Positions 46,354 through 55,795 are shown, counted from the first letter of the stretch. The stretch is 64,000 bases of DNA from Salinicola socius (GCF_001937195.1 NZ_MSDO01000001.1:124001-188000); one strand, 5' to 3'. A program made the numbers and translations. The notes: generated from the letters alone by a model not told the origin.

Positions 46354-47469
46354 ATGAATAAAACTTTCTTGGCGGGTATCGTCGCCACCGGAACGCTTGT
46401 GGCCAGTCAATCCGCACTGGGCTTGACGCTGTACGAAACCACCCAGGACAAAGTGACCTTCAGTGGCCGTATCGCGGCGGGAAGCAGCTTCGTCGATGAC
46501 GTGCATGACGATCACGATCCGACCAATGCCGGGTCACGTGTTCGTCTGATTCATGAACACAACTTCAAGGGCGGCTGGTCATCGATCGCCCGCGCCGAGT
46601 GGGGCTTCGATCCCTTCTACGAGAACGGCGAAGATGCACACTACAAGCGACTGCTCTATGCCGGTGTCAGCCATGACGATTACGGCACCATTCTGGTCGG
46701 CAAGCAGTACTCGCTGTGGTACGACATGGTGGGCGTCTGGACCGACTGGTTCTGGTACAACGGGGCGACAGCGCAGGGTTCGTTCAGCGGCGCTTCCAGC
46801 GATGGTGGCTTCGATGGCAACGGCCGGCCCGATAATGCCATCTCCTACAAGAACAGCTGGGGAGACTGGACACTGGGTGTGCTCTATCAGACTTCGAGAG
46901 ACGACGTTCCCAGCTCCGTGGGCTATAGCGGCAACCTCACCGGCCTGGATCGGAAATACACCGCCCAGGGTGCGGCGGTCTACCAACCGCGCGATGACCT
47001 GTCGCTGGGCTTGACCTACACCCATAGCGATATCGATGGCGAACTCCGTGGTGGCGACAACACCGACGAAAATGTCGATGCCGCCCTGCTCGGCGCGCGC
47101 TGGACGCCCGGGAACTGGTATTTCGCGCTGACCGCCGGGGAATATCACAACCTGGTTCGTGACGGCGACTTCAGCGGAGTCGAAAACGGCGACGGGATCG
47201 TCGACGAGGCGCGGGGTTACGAGGGTGTCGCGCTCTACAACGTCAAGGGTCAGGTTCCCGGCACGGTACAGCTCTATACCGGTCTCAACCGGCTGGAAGA
47301 TAGCGACTCCGATGCCCGCAACGCGTTCTATCTCGCCGGCGCGGCGTGGATGCTGTTCGACGACAATTTGATCCTGGCGCTCGAACAGAAGTTCGACGAC
47401 TCGAAAAACGTCGACGACAGTGACTACAGCAACGACGAGACCGACCTGTTGGTACGTTACAACTTCTGA
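46354..47469 (+). CDS. Outer-membrane porin (Gram-negative trimeric porin type)
   Basis: A 371-residue outer-membrane protein. The signal peptide is MNKTFLAGIVATGTLVASQS ALG (about 23). The mature chain alternates beta-strands with acidic turns (FSGRIAAGSSFVDD, GTILVGKQYSLWYDMVG), and ends in aromatic YNF, the Phe-terminal signal for the BAM complex. The segment near GKQYSLWYDMVG recalls the L3 constriction approach of general porins. Pore selectivity is not readable. The loops are very acidic, as in halophile porins. A weak AAGAG site precedes the ATG at 46354. A terminator follows at 47569. Confidence 0.9.
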   Translation: MNKTFLAGIVATGTLVASQSALGLTLYETTQDKVTFSGRIAAGSSFVDDVHDDHDPTNAGSRVRLIHEHNFKGGWSSIARAEWGFDPFYENGEDAHYKRLLYAGVSHDDYGTILVGKQYSLWYDMVGVWTDWFWYNGATAQGSFSGASSDGGFDGNGRPDNAISYKNSWGDWTLGVLYQTSRDDVPSSVGYSGNLTGLDRKYTAQGAAVYQPRDDLSLGLTYTHSDIDGELRGGDNTDENVDAALLGARWTPGNWYFALTAGEYHNLVRDGDFSGVENGDGIVDEARGYEGVALYNVKGQVPGTVQLYTGLNRLEDSDSDARNAFYLAGAAWMLFDDNLILALEQKFDDSKNVDDSDYSNDETDLLVRYNF

Positions 47470-47479
47470 TCCCACGTAC

Positions 47480-47507
47480 ATGGAACACTCCAGCAGGAGT
47501 GCTCCAT
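47480..47507 (+). other. Hairpin just after the porin stop
   Basis: ATGGAACACTCC and GGAGTGCTCCAT pair over 12 positions with one mismatch around AGCA. No T-run follows. It probably protects the porin mRNA 3' end. Confidence 0.5.
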
Positions 47508-47568
47508 GGACACACCCTGCCGAAAAGAGGCCCGAAGGCATCTCGTAACATGGTTTCTTCGATCGATT

Positions 47569-47596
47569 GCCGTTGCCCTGCGCAGCGGCTTTTTTT
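47569..47596 (+). terminator. Rho-independent terminator of the porin gene
   Basis: GCCGTTG / CAGCGGC (one G-U) with a CCCTGCG loop is followed directly by seven Ts. It is the only good terminator between the porin and the convergent large gene. Confidence 0.85.
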
Positions 47597-47670
47597 ATCC
47601 GCCTCGCCAATGGCTCATGGAGGCGCGGCGGGGCTTCTATCTTCGATCGTTGTCAGGACACCCATTAGGC

Positions 47671-50600
47671 TCAGGCGATATCAAGAAACTTCTTGAGATC
47701 GTCGAGATCGTTGTAATCGTCGGTACTTCCGAACAGCTCGTCGATCTGCGCCGCGAGACGCTTGTTCAGCACACCATCATCGTGGGTGATGTCGTAAAGC
47801 TCCTTGAGGTAGCCGGTGAACTTGTCGAACTCGCCGTCGATCTTGCTGTTGGCGTTCGGTGTGAGCACGTACCAGGTTCCCGACTTCTTGAAGTAGACCT
47901 GGCCATCGTCGAACACCCGGATGGAGGCCACATCGACCTTGTCCATGTCCTCCTTGAAGTCTCCGAAATTACCCGGGCTCCCCTTGTCGCCGAAGATATT
48001 GACGACATCAGGCTTTTCGTCCCAGGCGGCGGGGTCTTCCGCCTTGACGTAATTGCCGATGGCATCGACATCGTTGTAGCGATCGGTCTGGGCGAACACG
48101 CTATCCATCTCGTCGATACGCTGCTGGCTTCTCTCCCCGTCTGGATGCGCAAGATCGTAGAGCCCCTTGAGGTAGTCGATGATCTCGGTGCGAGTCTCCT
48201 TGTCCGAGTGACTGTCGCCGGCCTCGGGGTCGATGATCTGCCTGACGCCATCTTTCACGAACACGACGCGGCCATCATCGACGAGCTCGATGGAACCGAT
48301 ATCGACCCGGTCGATATCCTCTCTGAAGTCGCTGAAGGTGCCCGCGCCGCCACTATCGCCATATCGGGGCAGACCGGATTCGTCCGCAGGGTCCAGTATT
48401 TCCGTGTCCGTATCGCCCCAGGGACGCCAGTCATCGGTTTTGTAGTAGCTGTCCTTGCCGTTCTGTCGCGTGGTGCCGCCATCCAGATGTTTTTCCCAGA
48501 GATTTTTCTCGTCCGGGTCGCCGTCCTTGTGTAGATGAGGCGCCAGGCGCGGCAACGAGCTGCCCTTCTCGCCCTCGGTGTTCTGGAAGTGTTCCCATTC
48601 GTCGGCCTGGTACTCGAAGATCGACTGATCGTCGGGCGAGTCGCGCCCGCCATACATGTAGGACTCGTAGCGGGCGAACTCGAGCTTGTCGCCCCAGTCC
48701 TCCTCGGTCACGCCGTACTCGGAGAGATCCTTGAAGAACTCGCCCTGGGAGTCGGTCAGCTTCTGCAGCTTCTTGTGGTTGATCGCCTCGGCGATCAGCG
48801 TCCCGGCGATACCGAAAATGGTGCCGACGACACCCAGTACCGGGCCAGCCACGCGGGCTCCCATGAAGATCCCGCTCATCACGCGAGTGCCGATTCCGCC
48901 GATATTGGCGGCCAGATTGCTGCCGCTGGGCGCGAACATCGACACCGTATTGGCGATCGCCATGCCGGTGCCGGAAGCACCGAGCCCGATCTGAAGGCCG
49001 GCCCCTGCCCTTTCCAGCGCGGTGTCGGCATCCTTGAGCTTCTTGACGCCGCTGACGAGGTCCATGACGCCACCGGTGATATCCAGTCCGGCGCCCCCCA
49101 TGAAGCGAAGGAACGAACGCCCGGCATTCTTGGCGATATCCCCGCCCGAGGTGCGAGACCCCGTGTCGATCATCTGATTGCCCAGGTTTTCCGCCAGCTT
49201 CTCGAAATTCTTGCGCCCGTTCTCGTCGAGATCATCCAGCGGGATCCCCTGATTGCCCAGATTCTCGGAGGCCTTGTTGACTCGGGTACTGATCGCCTCG
49301 GAGAACAGGTCGGCCTTGACGTCGGCTCCGGTTCTCCAGATATCCGGGAAGTTGTCGCCCAGCAGCCCCAGCCAGGAGGTCGCCTGCGCTCGGGGAACGC
49401 CACCCTCGACGCCGGGCACATCGATCTTGCCCGATAGTTGCTCGATGAGGTTCGAACCGAATCGGGCGAAATCGTTGCCGAAACTCAGCGCACCGACCAG
49501 ATCCCTGACCGCGGCGACGCGCTCGTCGGTGGACATGTCGTCCCAACCGCCGTTGGAAATCTGCATACCACCGCTGATCAGGCTCATCGTGCCACTCATC
49601 GCGCCCAAGGTGCCGGTGGAACTCGCCGAGTCGAGCAGTTTCTTGAAGGTACCTCTCTCCGCTGCAGGCAGCGATTTCAGGTTATCGTTGATGACCGACT
49701 GGAACAGCTTGTTCTTCTCATTCTGACTGATGCCAGGACGATTGGTGACCTCGGTCGCCAGCTGCAGCGCCTTGGCCAGTTGCTTGTGGCCCTCCGGCGA
49801 CAGGCTGGGCAGAGACTGCTTGAAGGACTCCAGATCCTTGTTCAGGGTCTGATAGGCGTTGTAGGACTTGTCGGACTTGTCGAGGCTCTGCAGCGTACTG
49901 TTGACCCCGGCCTGCACGATATCGATCGTGTCCCGCAGGCCAATGCTGGCATTTTCGGCATCCACCGAGTCGGGATTCTCCATATAGGAGTCCAGCTGGT
50001 GCGTCATCATGTTCTGATCGAAGGTCTGTTTACGATCGACGTAGCTGTCCGGCTCCAGCGCCTGCAACGCTTCGAAATAGTTGTCGACCTCTTTCTGGAT
50101 CTCGTCCGACAGCGCCTCGTCATCCGTCGCGTCCGCCTTCTCCTTCATGGCGATGACGTAATCCTCGAAGTCCAGATTGGGGTCCTTGCTGTCGGGCTCG
50201 AATAGCGCCTTGTCCACCCTGTCGGCGATATCCGTCCTGGTATCCTCGGGGATGCTCTCGATCGCGCCTTGCAGGGCATCGTCGTAACGCTTGCTGATAC
50301 CTTCCTTCTGCATCAGGCCGGAAATCTGTTTGGCCAACTCGTCTTCGTCGATGATCGCCTTGGCGTCATCGCCCGTAAGGTGCGTCGGGTCCGTCTGGGT
50401 TTGACGGTAGGTCGAGCCGCCAGACTCCATCAGCTCGACGTAGCCGTAGAGATCGTAGCCGTTTTCGGTGGCGCCCTGAGCGTCGATCAGATCGACCAGT
50501 TTCGCTTCATCCGAATCCTCGGCGAGTTTTCCACTCTTCACGTCGTCGCGGATACCGTTGATGAAATCCTCGGCGGCTTTCTCGCCCACGGTCTTGTCGT

Positions 50601-50856
50601 CACCGACCTTGACCTCCAGCAGACCGTCACCCGTAAAATCCGGAATGTCGTACTTGTCGCGCATCTGCTCGACGCTCAGCGAGGTATCGGAGGTCGATTC
50701 GGATGCCTCGGAAGCACGACTTTCTTCCGTTTCGCCATTGGACTTGCTCGAAGCGATGGCCTTCACCAGCGTCGACAACCATTGTGGAGAGCCTGCCGTA
50801 GCGGCTGTGGCATCCAACGTGTTGATATCGCGGTCTGAGTTCACCGAAGGTGCCAT
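47671..50856 (-). CDS. Large cysteine-free acidic protein, possible HrpK/translocator-like exported protein
   Basis: A 1061-residue protein not firmly recognised. It has no cysteine and no N-terminal signal peptide. Residues 40-60 are Ser/Glu-rich; about 60-400 are acidic and helical with many KxxDxD stretches. About 410-470 and 580-690 are glycine-rich and hydrophobic, with two membrane-like helices near 618-642 and 659-691 (GPVLGVVGTIFGIAGTLIAE). The C-terminus holds two similar domains (about 830-938 and 955-1061). Cysteine poverty, a central hydrophobic pair and no Sec signal recall type III translocators and HrpK-type effectors, a label I recall for large proteins in halomonads and pseudomonads. 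No secretion genes are near. The ATG at 50856 has a perfect AGGAGG site. Confidence 0.8.
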   Translation of the reverse strand: MAPSVNSDRDINTLDATAATAGSPQWLSTLVKAIASSKSNGETEESRASEASESTSDTSLSVEQMRDKYDIPDFTGDGLLEVKVGDDKTVGEKAAEDFINGIRDDVKSGKLAEDSDEAKLVDLIDAQGATENGYDLYGYVELMESGGSTYRQTQTDPTHLTGDDAKAIIDEDELAKQISGLMQKEGISKRYDDALQGAIESIPEDTRTDIADRVDKALFEPDSKDPNLDFEDYVIAMKEKADATDDEALSDEIQKEVDNYFEALQALEPDSYVDRKQTFDQNMMTHQLDSYMENPDSVDAENASIGLRDTIDIVQAGVNSTLQSLDKSDKSYNAYQTLNKDLESFKQSLPSLSPEGHKQLAKALQLATEVTNRPGISQNEKNKLFQSVINDNLKSLPAAERGTFKKLLDSASSTGTLGAMSGTMSLISGGMQISNGGWDDMSTDERVAAVRDLVGALSFGNDFARFGSNLIEQLSGKIDVPGVEGGVPRAQATSWLGLLGDNFPDIWRTGADVKADLFSEAISTRVNKASENLGNQGIPLDDLDENGRKNFEKLAENLGNQMIDTGSRTSGGDIAKNAGRSFLRFMGGAGLDITGGVMDLVSGVKKLKDADTALERAGAGLQIGLGASGTGMAIANTVSMFAPSGSNLAANIGGIGTRVMSGIFMGARVAGPVLGVVGTIFGIAGTLIAEAINHKKLQKLTDSQGEFFKDLSEYGVTEEDWGDKLEFARYESYMYGGRDSPDDQSIFEYQADEWEHFQNTEGEKGSSLPRLAPHLHKDGDPDEKNLWEKHLDGGTTRQNGKDSYYKTDDWRPWGDTDTEILDPADESGLPRYGDSGGAGTFSDFREDIDRVDIGSIELVDDGRVVFVKDGVRQIIDPEAGDSHSDKETRTEIIDYLKGLYDLAHPDGERSQQRIDEMDSVFAQTDRYNDVDAIGNYVKAEDPAAWDEKPDVVNIFGDKGSPGNFGDFKEDMDKVDVASIRVFDDGQVYFKKSGTWYVLTPNANSKIDGEFDKFTGYLKELYDITHDDGVLNKRLAAQIDELFGSTDDYNDLDDLKKFLDIA

Positions 50857-50885
50857 CGATAGCCTCCTGAGCCATGAGGATATTA

Positions 50886-50924
50886 AGGAGTCGGTCAAGA
50901 CAATTGAGGAGTCGGTCAAGACAA
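50886..50924. repeat. Direct repeat in the leader of the large protein gene
   Basis: AGGAGTCGGTCAAGACAA occurs at 50886-50903 and again at 50907-50924, a 21-base period. It lies about 30-70 bases before the start codon, in the 5' untranslated region if the promoter at 51004-51032 is used. Confidence 0.85.
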
Positions 50925-51003
50925 GAGAGACGAACAGGTCTCGGCCTGAATCAGTATCCCGTCTCTCTATTCTTCTGAGAGCGCTGCTACGTGACATATT
51001 TTT

Positions 51004-51032
51004 TTATTATGTAAAGGAAATGAAACGTCCAA
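51004..51032 (-). promoter_or_regulatory. Probable promoter of the large protein gene
   Basis: On the minus strand TTGGAC (51027-51032), 17 bases, TAATAA (51004-51009). The surroundings are AT-rich, unlike the rest of the window. It leaves a leader of about 140 bases. No HrpL-type GGAACC box was found here. Confidence 0.55.
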
Positions 51033-51092
51033 CGTTATTTATGCATCTCCGTGACTCGGATATAGGGATCGTCCCGGCGCGCCCCATGACGC

Positions 51093-51115
51093 AAAAACCC
51101 CGGCCTGGGCCGGGG
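51093..51115 (-). terminator. Terminator of fadL
   Basis: CCCCGGCC and GGCCGGGG with a two-base loop, followed on the minus strand by TTTTT. It lies 29 bases past the fadL stop. Confidence 0.85.
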
Positions 51116-51143
51116 TCATAGGGTTGCCGCGACTGGCGTGGCA

Positions 51144-52478
51144 TCAGAAGCGGTAGGTCGCCTGTAGTCCGAACAGATTGAGGGTATTGTCGTACTCGGC
51201 GCGGTAGGAAGTGCCGTTGGCATCCTGCAGATCGACATCCGCTCGATCTTCCCAGATATAGCTGTAGGCCGCGTCGATGGTCAGGTCGTCGATCGGCGTC
51301 CAGCCGGCACCGATCGAGACCAGCGTCCGGTCTGCGGATGGCACACGCGGACTACGATGCTCGTCGTTGATCGGCGATTCGTCGTAGCCGATGCCGGTAC
51401 GGAGCAGCCACTGCGGATTGACGCGATAGGAAAGACCCGCGCGATACTGCCAGACATCGTCGTAATCCTGCTCTTCCACGATGTCGCCGGTTGGCGCGCC
51501 GGGCCCGACATTCACCTTGATTTCGTCGAAACGACTCCAGCGGATGTAACTCGCGCCGGCCATCAGCGTCCAACGCTCGTCGAGCTCATGGGTCAGTGAG
51601 AGATCGATGGTCTCCGGCAGCGTGATCGCCAGACCCGCATCGGCACTGGTGTTGATGGGCCCGGCCAGCGGATTGGCGCTATTGAAGATATTGTCGTAGT
51701 CGACATCACCATCGAGATCGAAATCGACCTTCGAGTGGTAGGTCAGACCGAGTGTCGTCGACTCGACCGGGCGATAGATCATGCCGATATTGTAGCCCCA
51801 GGCGTCGTCGTCACCCTCGACATTGACGGTGCCGTCACCGGTGCCGCCCAGCGCGGCCGGCAGCGGGTTGGGCGTCTTGCTCTCGAGTTCGCCGTTGATA
51901 TGGTTCCAGGTCACGCCGACCCCGATCGCGAATTGATCGCTGAAGCGATAGGCGAGCGTTGGCTGAACGGTGATGACTTCGACTTCACTGTAGTTGCCGA
52001 AATAGCGACCCTGAAAATCGTTGTCGTAATCGGTGACCAGGCCGAAAGGCACGTAGGCGCCGAGGCCGAAGGTCCAGCGGTCGTTGATCGGCTGGACGTA
52101 GTAACCGAACGGGATCGCCTTGTGCGGGATCATGTCGCCGTCGTTACTCCCGCTGGAGGGCACGGCGCCGATCACGGGTCCGCCCGGACCGACACCGGTT
52201 ACCGCCGGCTGAGTGCCGCTGGCCTCGTCGATGTCGGCACTGGCATCGATGAGGTTGGCACCGGCCGTGATCTGGGCACGATCGAGGAAGGACATCCCCG
52301 CAGGGTTACCGTAGACGATGGAAGCATCCTGTACGTTGGAAGCTCGCCCGGCCCAGGAGGTGCCCTGGCCGCTGACGCTCTGCTCCTGCAACTGGAACGA
52401 CCCGGCGAAAACCTGTCCCGATGTCGCGACGCTCGCTAAGGCGATGGCCAATGTCAGACGGTGATAACGAATAATCAT
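51144..52478 (-). CDS. fadL: Long-chain fatty acid outer-membrane transporter (FadL/OmpP1)
   Basis: A 444-residue beta-barrel protein. The signal peptide is about 25 residues (LTLAIALASVATSGQVFA|G). The mature N-terminus GSFQLQEQSVSGQGTSWAGR then NVQDASIVYGNPAGMSFL is the FadL hatch with the conserved NPAG. The chain ends in TYRF, a Phe-terminal outer-membrane signal. It lets long-chain fatty acids and other hydrophobic compounds pass the outer membrane. Single gene with its own terminator. A PsrA-like operator is proposed about 150 bases upstream (52632-52645). Confidence 0.93.
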   Translation of the reverse strand: MIIRYHRLTLAIALASVATSGQVFAGSFQLQEQSVSGQGTSWAGRASNVQDASIVYGNPAGMSFLDRAQITAGANLIDASADIDEASGTQPAVTGVGPGGPVIGAVPSSGSNDGDMIPHKAIPFGYYVQPINDRWTFGLGAYVPFGLVTDYDNDFQGRYFGNYSEVEVITVQPTLAYRFSDQFAIGVGVTWNHINGELESKTPNPLPAALGGTGDGTVNVEGDDDAWGYNIGMIYRPVESTTLGLTYHSKVDFDLDGDVDYDNIFNSANPLAGPINTSADAGLAITLPETIDLSLTHELDERWTLMAGASYIRWSRFDEIKVNVGPGAPTGDIVEEQDYDDVWQYRAGLSYRVNPQWLLRTGIGYDESPINDEHRSPRVPSADRTLVSIGAGWTPIDDLTIDAAYSYIWEDRADVDLQDANGTSYRAEYDNTLNLFGLQATYRF

Positions 52479-52631
52479 GATTGGTTCCCCTGGACCCAGG
52501 AAGCCGCCGCGGCGGCTTGTTTGCCTTTAATGCGGTCGGTGATTCCGTTTTTCTCTGAGCCATTTCCCGAGATGAAAAAGCTCGACTTTTCGCTATCCGT
52601 TTTGACGGAACGGGGGTTGAGCGTCAATGCG

Positions 52632-52645
52632 CAAACGGTCGTTTT
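52632..52645. promoter_or_regulatory. PsrA-like operator candidate upstream of fadL
   Basis: CAAACGGTCGTTTT fits the pseudomonad PsrA pattern (G/C)AAAC-N2-4-GTTT(G/C) except for the last base. PsrA is a fatty-acid-responsive TetR regulator. The match is short, so chance is possible. Confidence 0.35.
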
Positions 52646-52728
52646 AATCGCTTTTTAGAGATTTCTTTAGTCGTAAGACCAACCGCTATATCCCGGTCAC
52701 GCCAGGGGCAACCGATGACGAGGCTGCT

Positions 52729-52760
52729 TGACCATTGGGCTACACCTGGGTTTTAGACTG
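52729..52760 (+). promoter_or_regulatory. MerR-type promoter of the copper operon
   Basis: TTGACC (52729-52734) and TAGACT (52755-52760) are 20 bases apart, the long spacer typical of promoters that MerR-family activators untwist. The spacer contains the imperfect dyad ACCATTGG...CCTGGGT. It lies 31 bases before the merR-type ATG. Confidence 0.65.
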
Positions 52761-52790
52761 ACGTTATCAGTGGATCAGCGAGGACGAGAG

Positions 52791-53234
52791 ATGAAGGTAA
52801 CCGAACTGGCCCGAACCGCCGGTGTCACCGCCGAGACGGTGCGTCACTACACGCGTCAGGCGCTGCTGAAGCCCAGCCGCGACCCGGACAATGGCTATCA
52901 GCTGTTCGATCAGCGAGATCTCGAACGGCTGCGTTTCATTCAGCGAGCCAGGACGCTGGGCTTCAGCCTCAAGGAGATCGCCGACATTCTCGAGCAGGCC
53001 GATCAGGGGGACTCTCCCTGTCCGCTGGTCCGCGACCTGCTGGCCGCGCGTCTGCCGCAGATTCACGCTCGGATCCGCGAACTTCAGGCGCTGGCGGATC
53101 GGATGGAGCGTGCCATGAACGAATGGTCGCGACTGCCGGACGGCACGCCCGACGGCCATAGCATCTGCCGCCTGATCGAGCAGACGCCCGACAACGCCGA
53201 TGCCTGTTGCGCACCGGCAAGGAAGAGCTCATGA
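52791..53234 (+). CDS. MerR-family heavy-metal regulator
   Basis: A 147-residue regulator. The winged helix-turn-helix is [20 protein letters not shown], followed by the family segment [28 protein letters not shown] dimerisation helix (about 78-112) leads to a metal-binding tail. Cysteines are at 77, 126, 139 and 140. CueR copper sensors have Ser at position 77 and a Cys-x7-Cys loop; here position 77 is Cys and the first loop Cys is absent, a pattern nearer to ZntR/CadR-type divalent sensors. It overlaps copA by four bases and probably activates this operon. The ATG at 52791 follows GAGGACGAGAG. Confidence 0.9.
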   Translation: MKVTELARTAGVTAETVRHYTRQALLKPSRDPDNGYQLFDQRDLERLRFIQRARTLGFSLKEIADILEQADQGDSPCPLVRDLLAARLPQIHARIRELQALADRMERAMNEWSRLPDGTPDGHSICRLIEQTPDNADACCAPARKSS

Positions 53235-55795
53235 ACCGCTACCAGTATCGCGTCGATGCCATGCACTGCCAGGGCTGCGTCAAACGGATGCGCGTGGCCA
53301 TTCAAGCCGCGGATGATCAGGCCGAAGTCAGCGGCGAACCGGATCGGCATCGCCTTCACGTCATCAGCACGCTGTCACAGGATCGGCTCGCCCAACTGCT
53401 GACCGAAGCCGGTTATCCCCCGGTCGAGGGGGCGCGCGAGGAAGACGCCGGGACACCAGACACGGCTCCGGTCGAGGCCGCAGTCGAGTCCAGCGCCGAT
53501 GGGAGCGAATCCGACGAGACGGGATCGACCTCAGAGATCGGCCAGTTGCAACGCCTGTCGATCAGCGGCATGACCTGCGCCGGCTGCGTCAACGCAGTGC
53601 AGAAAGCGCTGTCGAACACGCCTGGCGTGCAGCATGCCCAGGTCAACTTCGCCAGCGAGACGGCTCAGGTCAGCGGCCAGGCAGGCACCGCCGAGCTGAT
53701 CGCGGCGGTCGAGAGCGCCGGCTATGGTGCCTCGCCAATCGAGGATCTGCGCGAGGCCTCCGCCAAGCGCCAGCAGAACGCTTCCCGCCTGGCTCGCCGC
53801 CATGCCATCGAATCCGCCATCAGCCTGGCACTGGGGGTGCCGATGATGTTGGCGATGTTCGTGCATACCCCACAGCTCGAAGGCGGCGAACGTGGGATCT
53901 GGCTGGCGCTGGGCCTTGCCACCCTGGGCGTGCTGGCGACCGCGGGCCGACGTTTTTTCGACGGCGCCTGGAAAGCGTTTCGTCATCATCAGGCCAACAT
54001 GGACACGCTGATTGCCCTGGGCAGCACCGCCGCATGGCTCTATTCGATAGCCGTGCTGCTGATACCCACGGCCATTCCCGAGGGTTCCCGCCATCTCTAT
54101 TTTGAAGCGTCACTGATGATCATCGGTCTGATCGGCATCGGTCAGACACTGGAGCTGAGGGCCCGAGGCCGCACCAGTCAGGCGCTGTCTCGACTGCTCG
54201 ATCTGCAGAGCAAGACGGCCCGGGTGATCCGTGATGGACAAGAGCGCGATATCGAGATCGAGCAGGTTCAGGTGGACGATCGAATTCGCGTGCGGCCCGG
54301 CGAGCGTCTACCGGTCGATGGCGACGTCGAGGAAGGCGAAAGCTTCATCGACGAGTCGATGCTCACCGGCGAGCCGGAGCCGATACGCAAGACGCCGGGA
54401 GATCGTGTCAGCGCCGGTACCGTCAATGGCAAAGGCAGCCTTATCTATCGAACGAGCCATATCGGCGACGACACCCGGTTGGGGCGTATCGTCGATCAGG
54501 TCTCCCGCGCCCAGGAGTCGCGGCCGCCGATCGGCGCACTGGCAGACCGGGTGTCGGCGATCTTCGTGCCCAGCGTGATGATCGCCGCCGTCGTCACGGC
54601 GCTGGTCTGGCTCAACTTCGGCCCCGCACCGCAACTCGTGCACATGCTGGTGGCGGCAACTACCGTGCTGATCATCGCCTGCCCCTGTGCGCTGGGTCTG
54701 GCGACACCGATCTCGACCATGATCGGCATCGGCAAGGCCGCCGAATACGGCATTCTGATTCGCGACGGCGAAGCGCTGCAGACCGCCAGCCACTTGACCA
54801 CGCTGGTGGTCGACAAGACCGGCACCCTGACCGAGGGCAAGCCGCGCGTCACCGATAGCCGCTACTGGCAGCACGAAGCGCGTGTCAACGCGGTGGTAGC
54901 GGCCGTGGAGCGCGGCTCGGAGCACCCGCTGGCCGATGCGTTGATGACCCATGTCGGCGATACCGGGGATACTCTGTCGATTCACGACTTCCAGAGCCTG
55001 ACCGGCCGTGGCGTCAGCGCTACGCTAAATGACGGCAGCCAGGTGTTTCTGGGTAACGCCGCGCTGATGAACGAGCACGACATCGATATCGCTCCCGCCG
55101 CGTCCGCTGCCGGAGAGTGGCAGGCGCAGGCGACCAGCGTGATCTATCTCGCCATCGGCGGTGAGCTGGCAGCCCTTTTCGGGATTCGCGATGCACTGCG
55201 CCCGGATAGTCGCGCGGCGATTTCGCGGTTACAGGCGGAGGGCCTGAAAGTGGTGATGCTGAGCGGTGACAATCGTGCTGCCGCCGAAGCCATCGCAAAA
55301 GAGGCGGGCATCGACGAGGTTCGTGCCGAACTGATGCCTGGCGACAAGCAGCAGGCCATCGCCGAGCTGCAGCGACGCGGCGAACGTGTCGGCATGGTCG
55401 GCGACGGCATCAACGACGCCCCGGCACTGGCCCAGGCGGACGTCGGCTTCGCCATCGGTCAAGGCACCGACATCGCCATCGAAAGTGCCGGCATCACGCT
55501 GATGCGCAACTCGCTGCATGGCGTCGGCGACGCCATCGCCATCAGCCGCGCCACGCTTGCCAACATCAAGCAGAATCTGTGGGGCGCGTTCGGCTACAAC
55601 GCGTTGGGCATCCCGATTGCCGCCGGTATACTCTACCCGTTCACCGGGATGCTGCTGTCGCCGATGATCGCGGCGCTGGCGATGTCGCTCTCTTCGGTCA
55701 CGGTGGTCAGCAACGCCAACCGACTGCGCCTGTTTCGGCCCGATCGCGGTCGCCATTCGAAACCCGAGATCCAAGCAGAGGAAGCAACGGCATGA
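53231..55795 (+). CDS. copA: Cu(I)-exporting P-type ATPase
   Basis: An 854-residue P1B-1 ATPase. Two N-terminal HMA domains carry CQGC (residues 13-16) and CAGC (116-119), separated by an acidic linker. The transmembrane CPC motif (ACPCALG, about 482) with GYN and [15 protein letters not shown] in the last helices is the copper/silver ion-site set. The catalytic parts are TGEPEP (actuator), DKTGT (phosphorylated Asp, about 528), the HP of SEHPLADAL, and [10 protein letters not shown]. It pumps Cu(I) from the cytoplasm. The ATG overlaps the merR-type stop, and the stop overlaps the next small gene, so translation is coupled across all three. Confidence 0.95.
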   Translation: MNRYQYRVDAMHCQGCVKRMRVAIQAADDQAEVSGEPDRHRLHVISTLSQDRLAQLLTEAGYPPVEGAREEDAGTPDTAPVEAAVESSADGSESDETGSTSEIGQLQRLSISGMTCAGCVNAVQKALSNTPGVQHAQVNFASETAQVSGQAGTAELIAAVESAGYGASPIEDLREASAKRQQNASRLARRHAIESAISLALGVPMMLAMFVHTPQLEGGERGIWLALGLATLGVLATAGRRFFDGAWKAFRHHQANMDTLIALGSTAAWLYSIAVLLIPTAIPEGSRHLYFEASLMIIGLIGIGQTLELRARGRTSQALSRLLDLQSKTARVIRDGQERDIEIEQVQVDDRIRVRPGERLPVDGDVEEGESFIDESMLTGEPEPIRKTPGDRVSAGTVNGKGSLIYRTSHIGDDTRLGRIVDQVSRAQESRPPIGALADRVSAIFVPSVMIAAVVTALVWLNFGPAPQLVHMLVAATTVLIIACPCALGLATPISTMIGIGKAAEYGILIRDGEALQTASHLTTLVVDKTGTLTEGKPRVTDSRYWQHEARVNAVVAAVERGSEHPLADALMTHVGDTGDTLSIHDFQSLTGRGVSATLNDGSQVFLGNAALMNEHDIDIAPAASAAGEWQAQATSVIYLAIGGELAALFGIRDALRPDSRAAISRLQAEGLKVVMLSGDNRAAAEAIAKEAGIDEVRAELMPGDKQQAIAELQRRGERVGMVGDGINDAPALAQADVGFAIGQGTDIAIESAGITLMRNSLHGVGDAIAISRATLANIKQNLWGAFGYNALGIPIAAGILYPFTGMLLSPMIAALAMSLSSVTVVSNANRLRLFRPDRGRHSKPEIQAEEATA

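Larger units (their letters stand above)
52479..52790. other. Divergent intergenic region between fadL and the merR-type gene
   Basis: About 310 bases with no gene. It holds the fadL leader, a CCGTT-n7-AACGG inverted repeat at about 52592-52608, the operator candidate at 52632-52645, and the merR/copA promoter at 52729-52760. Confidence 0.6.

Noticed and set aside
47506-48534. A 342-codon plus-strand frame beginning at the hairpin after the porin
   Set aside because: It starts with a plausible CAGGAGTG site but runs through the terminator and then antisense to the large protein gene; valine-rich shadow pattern.
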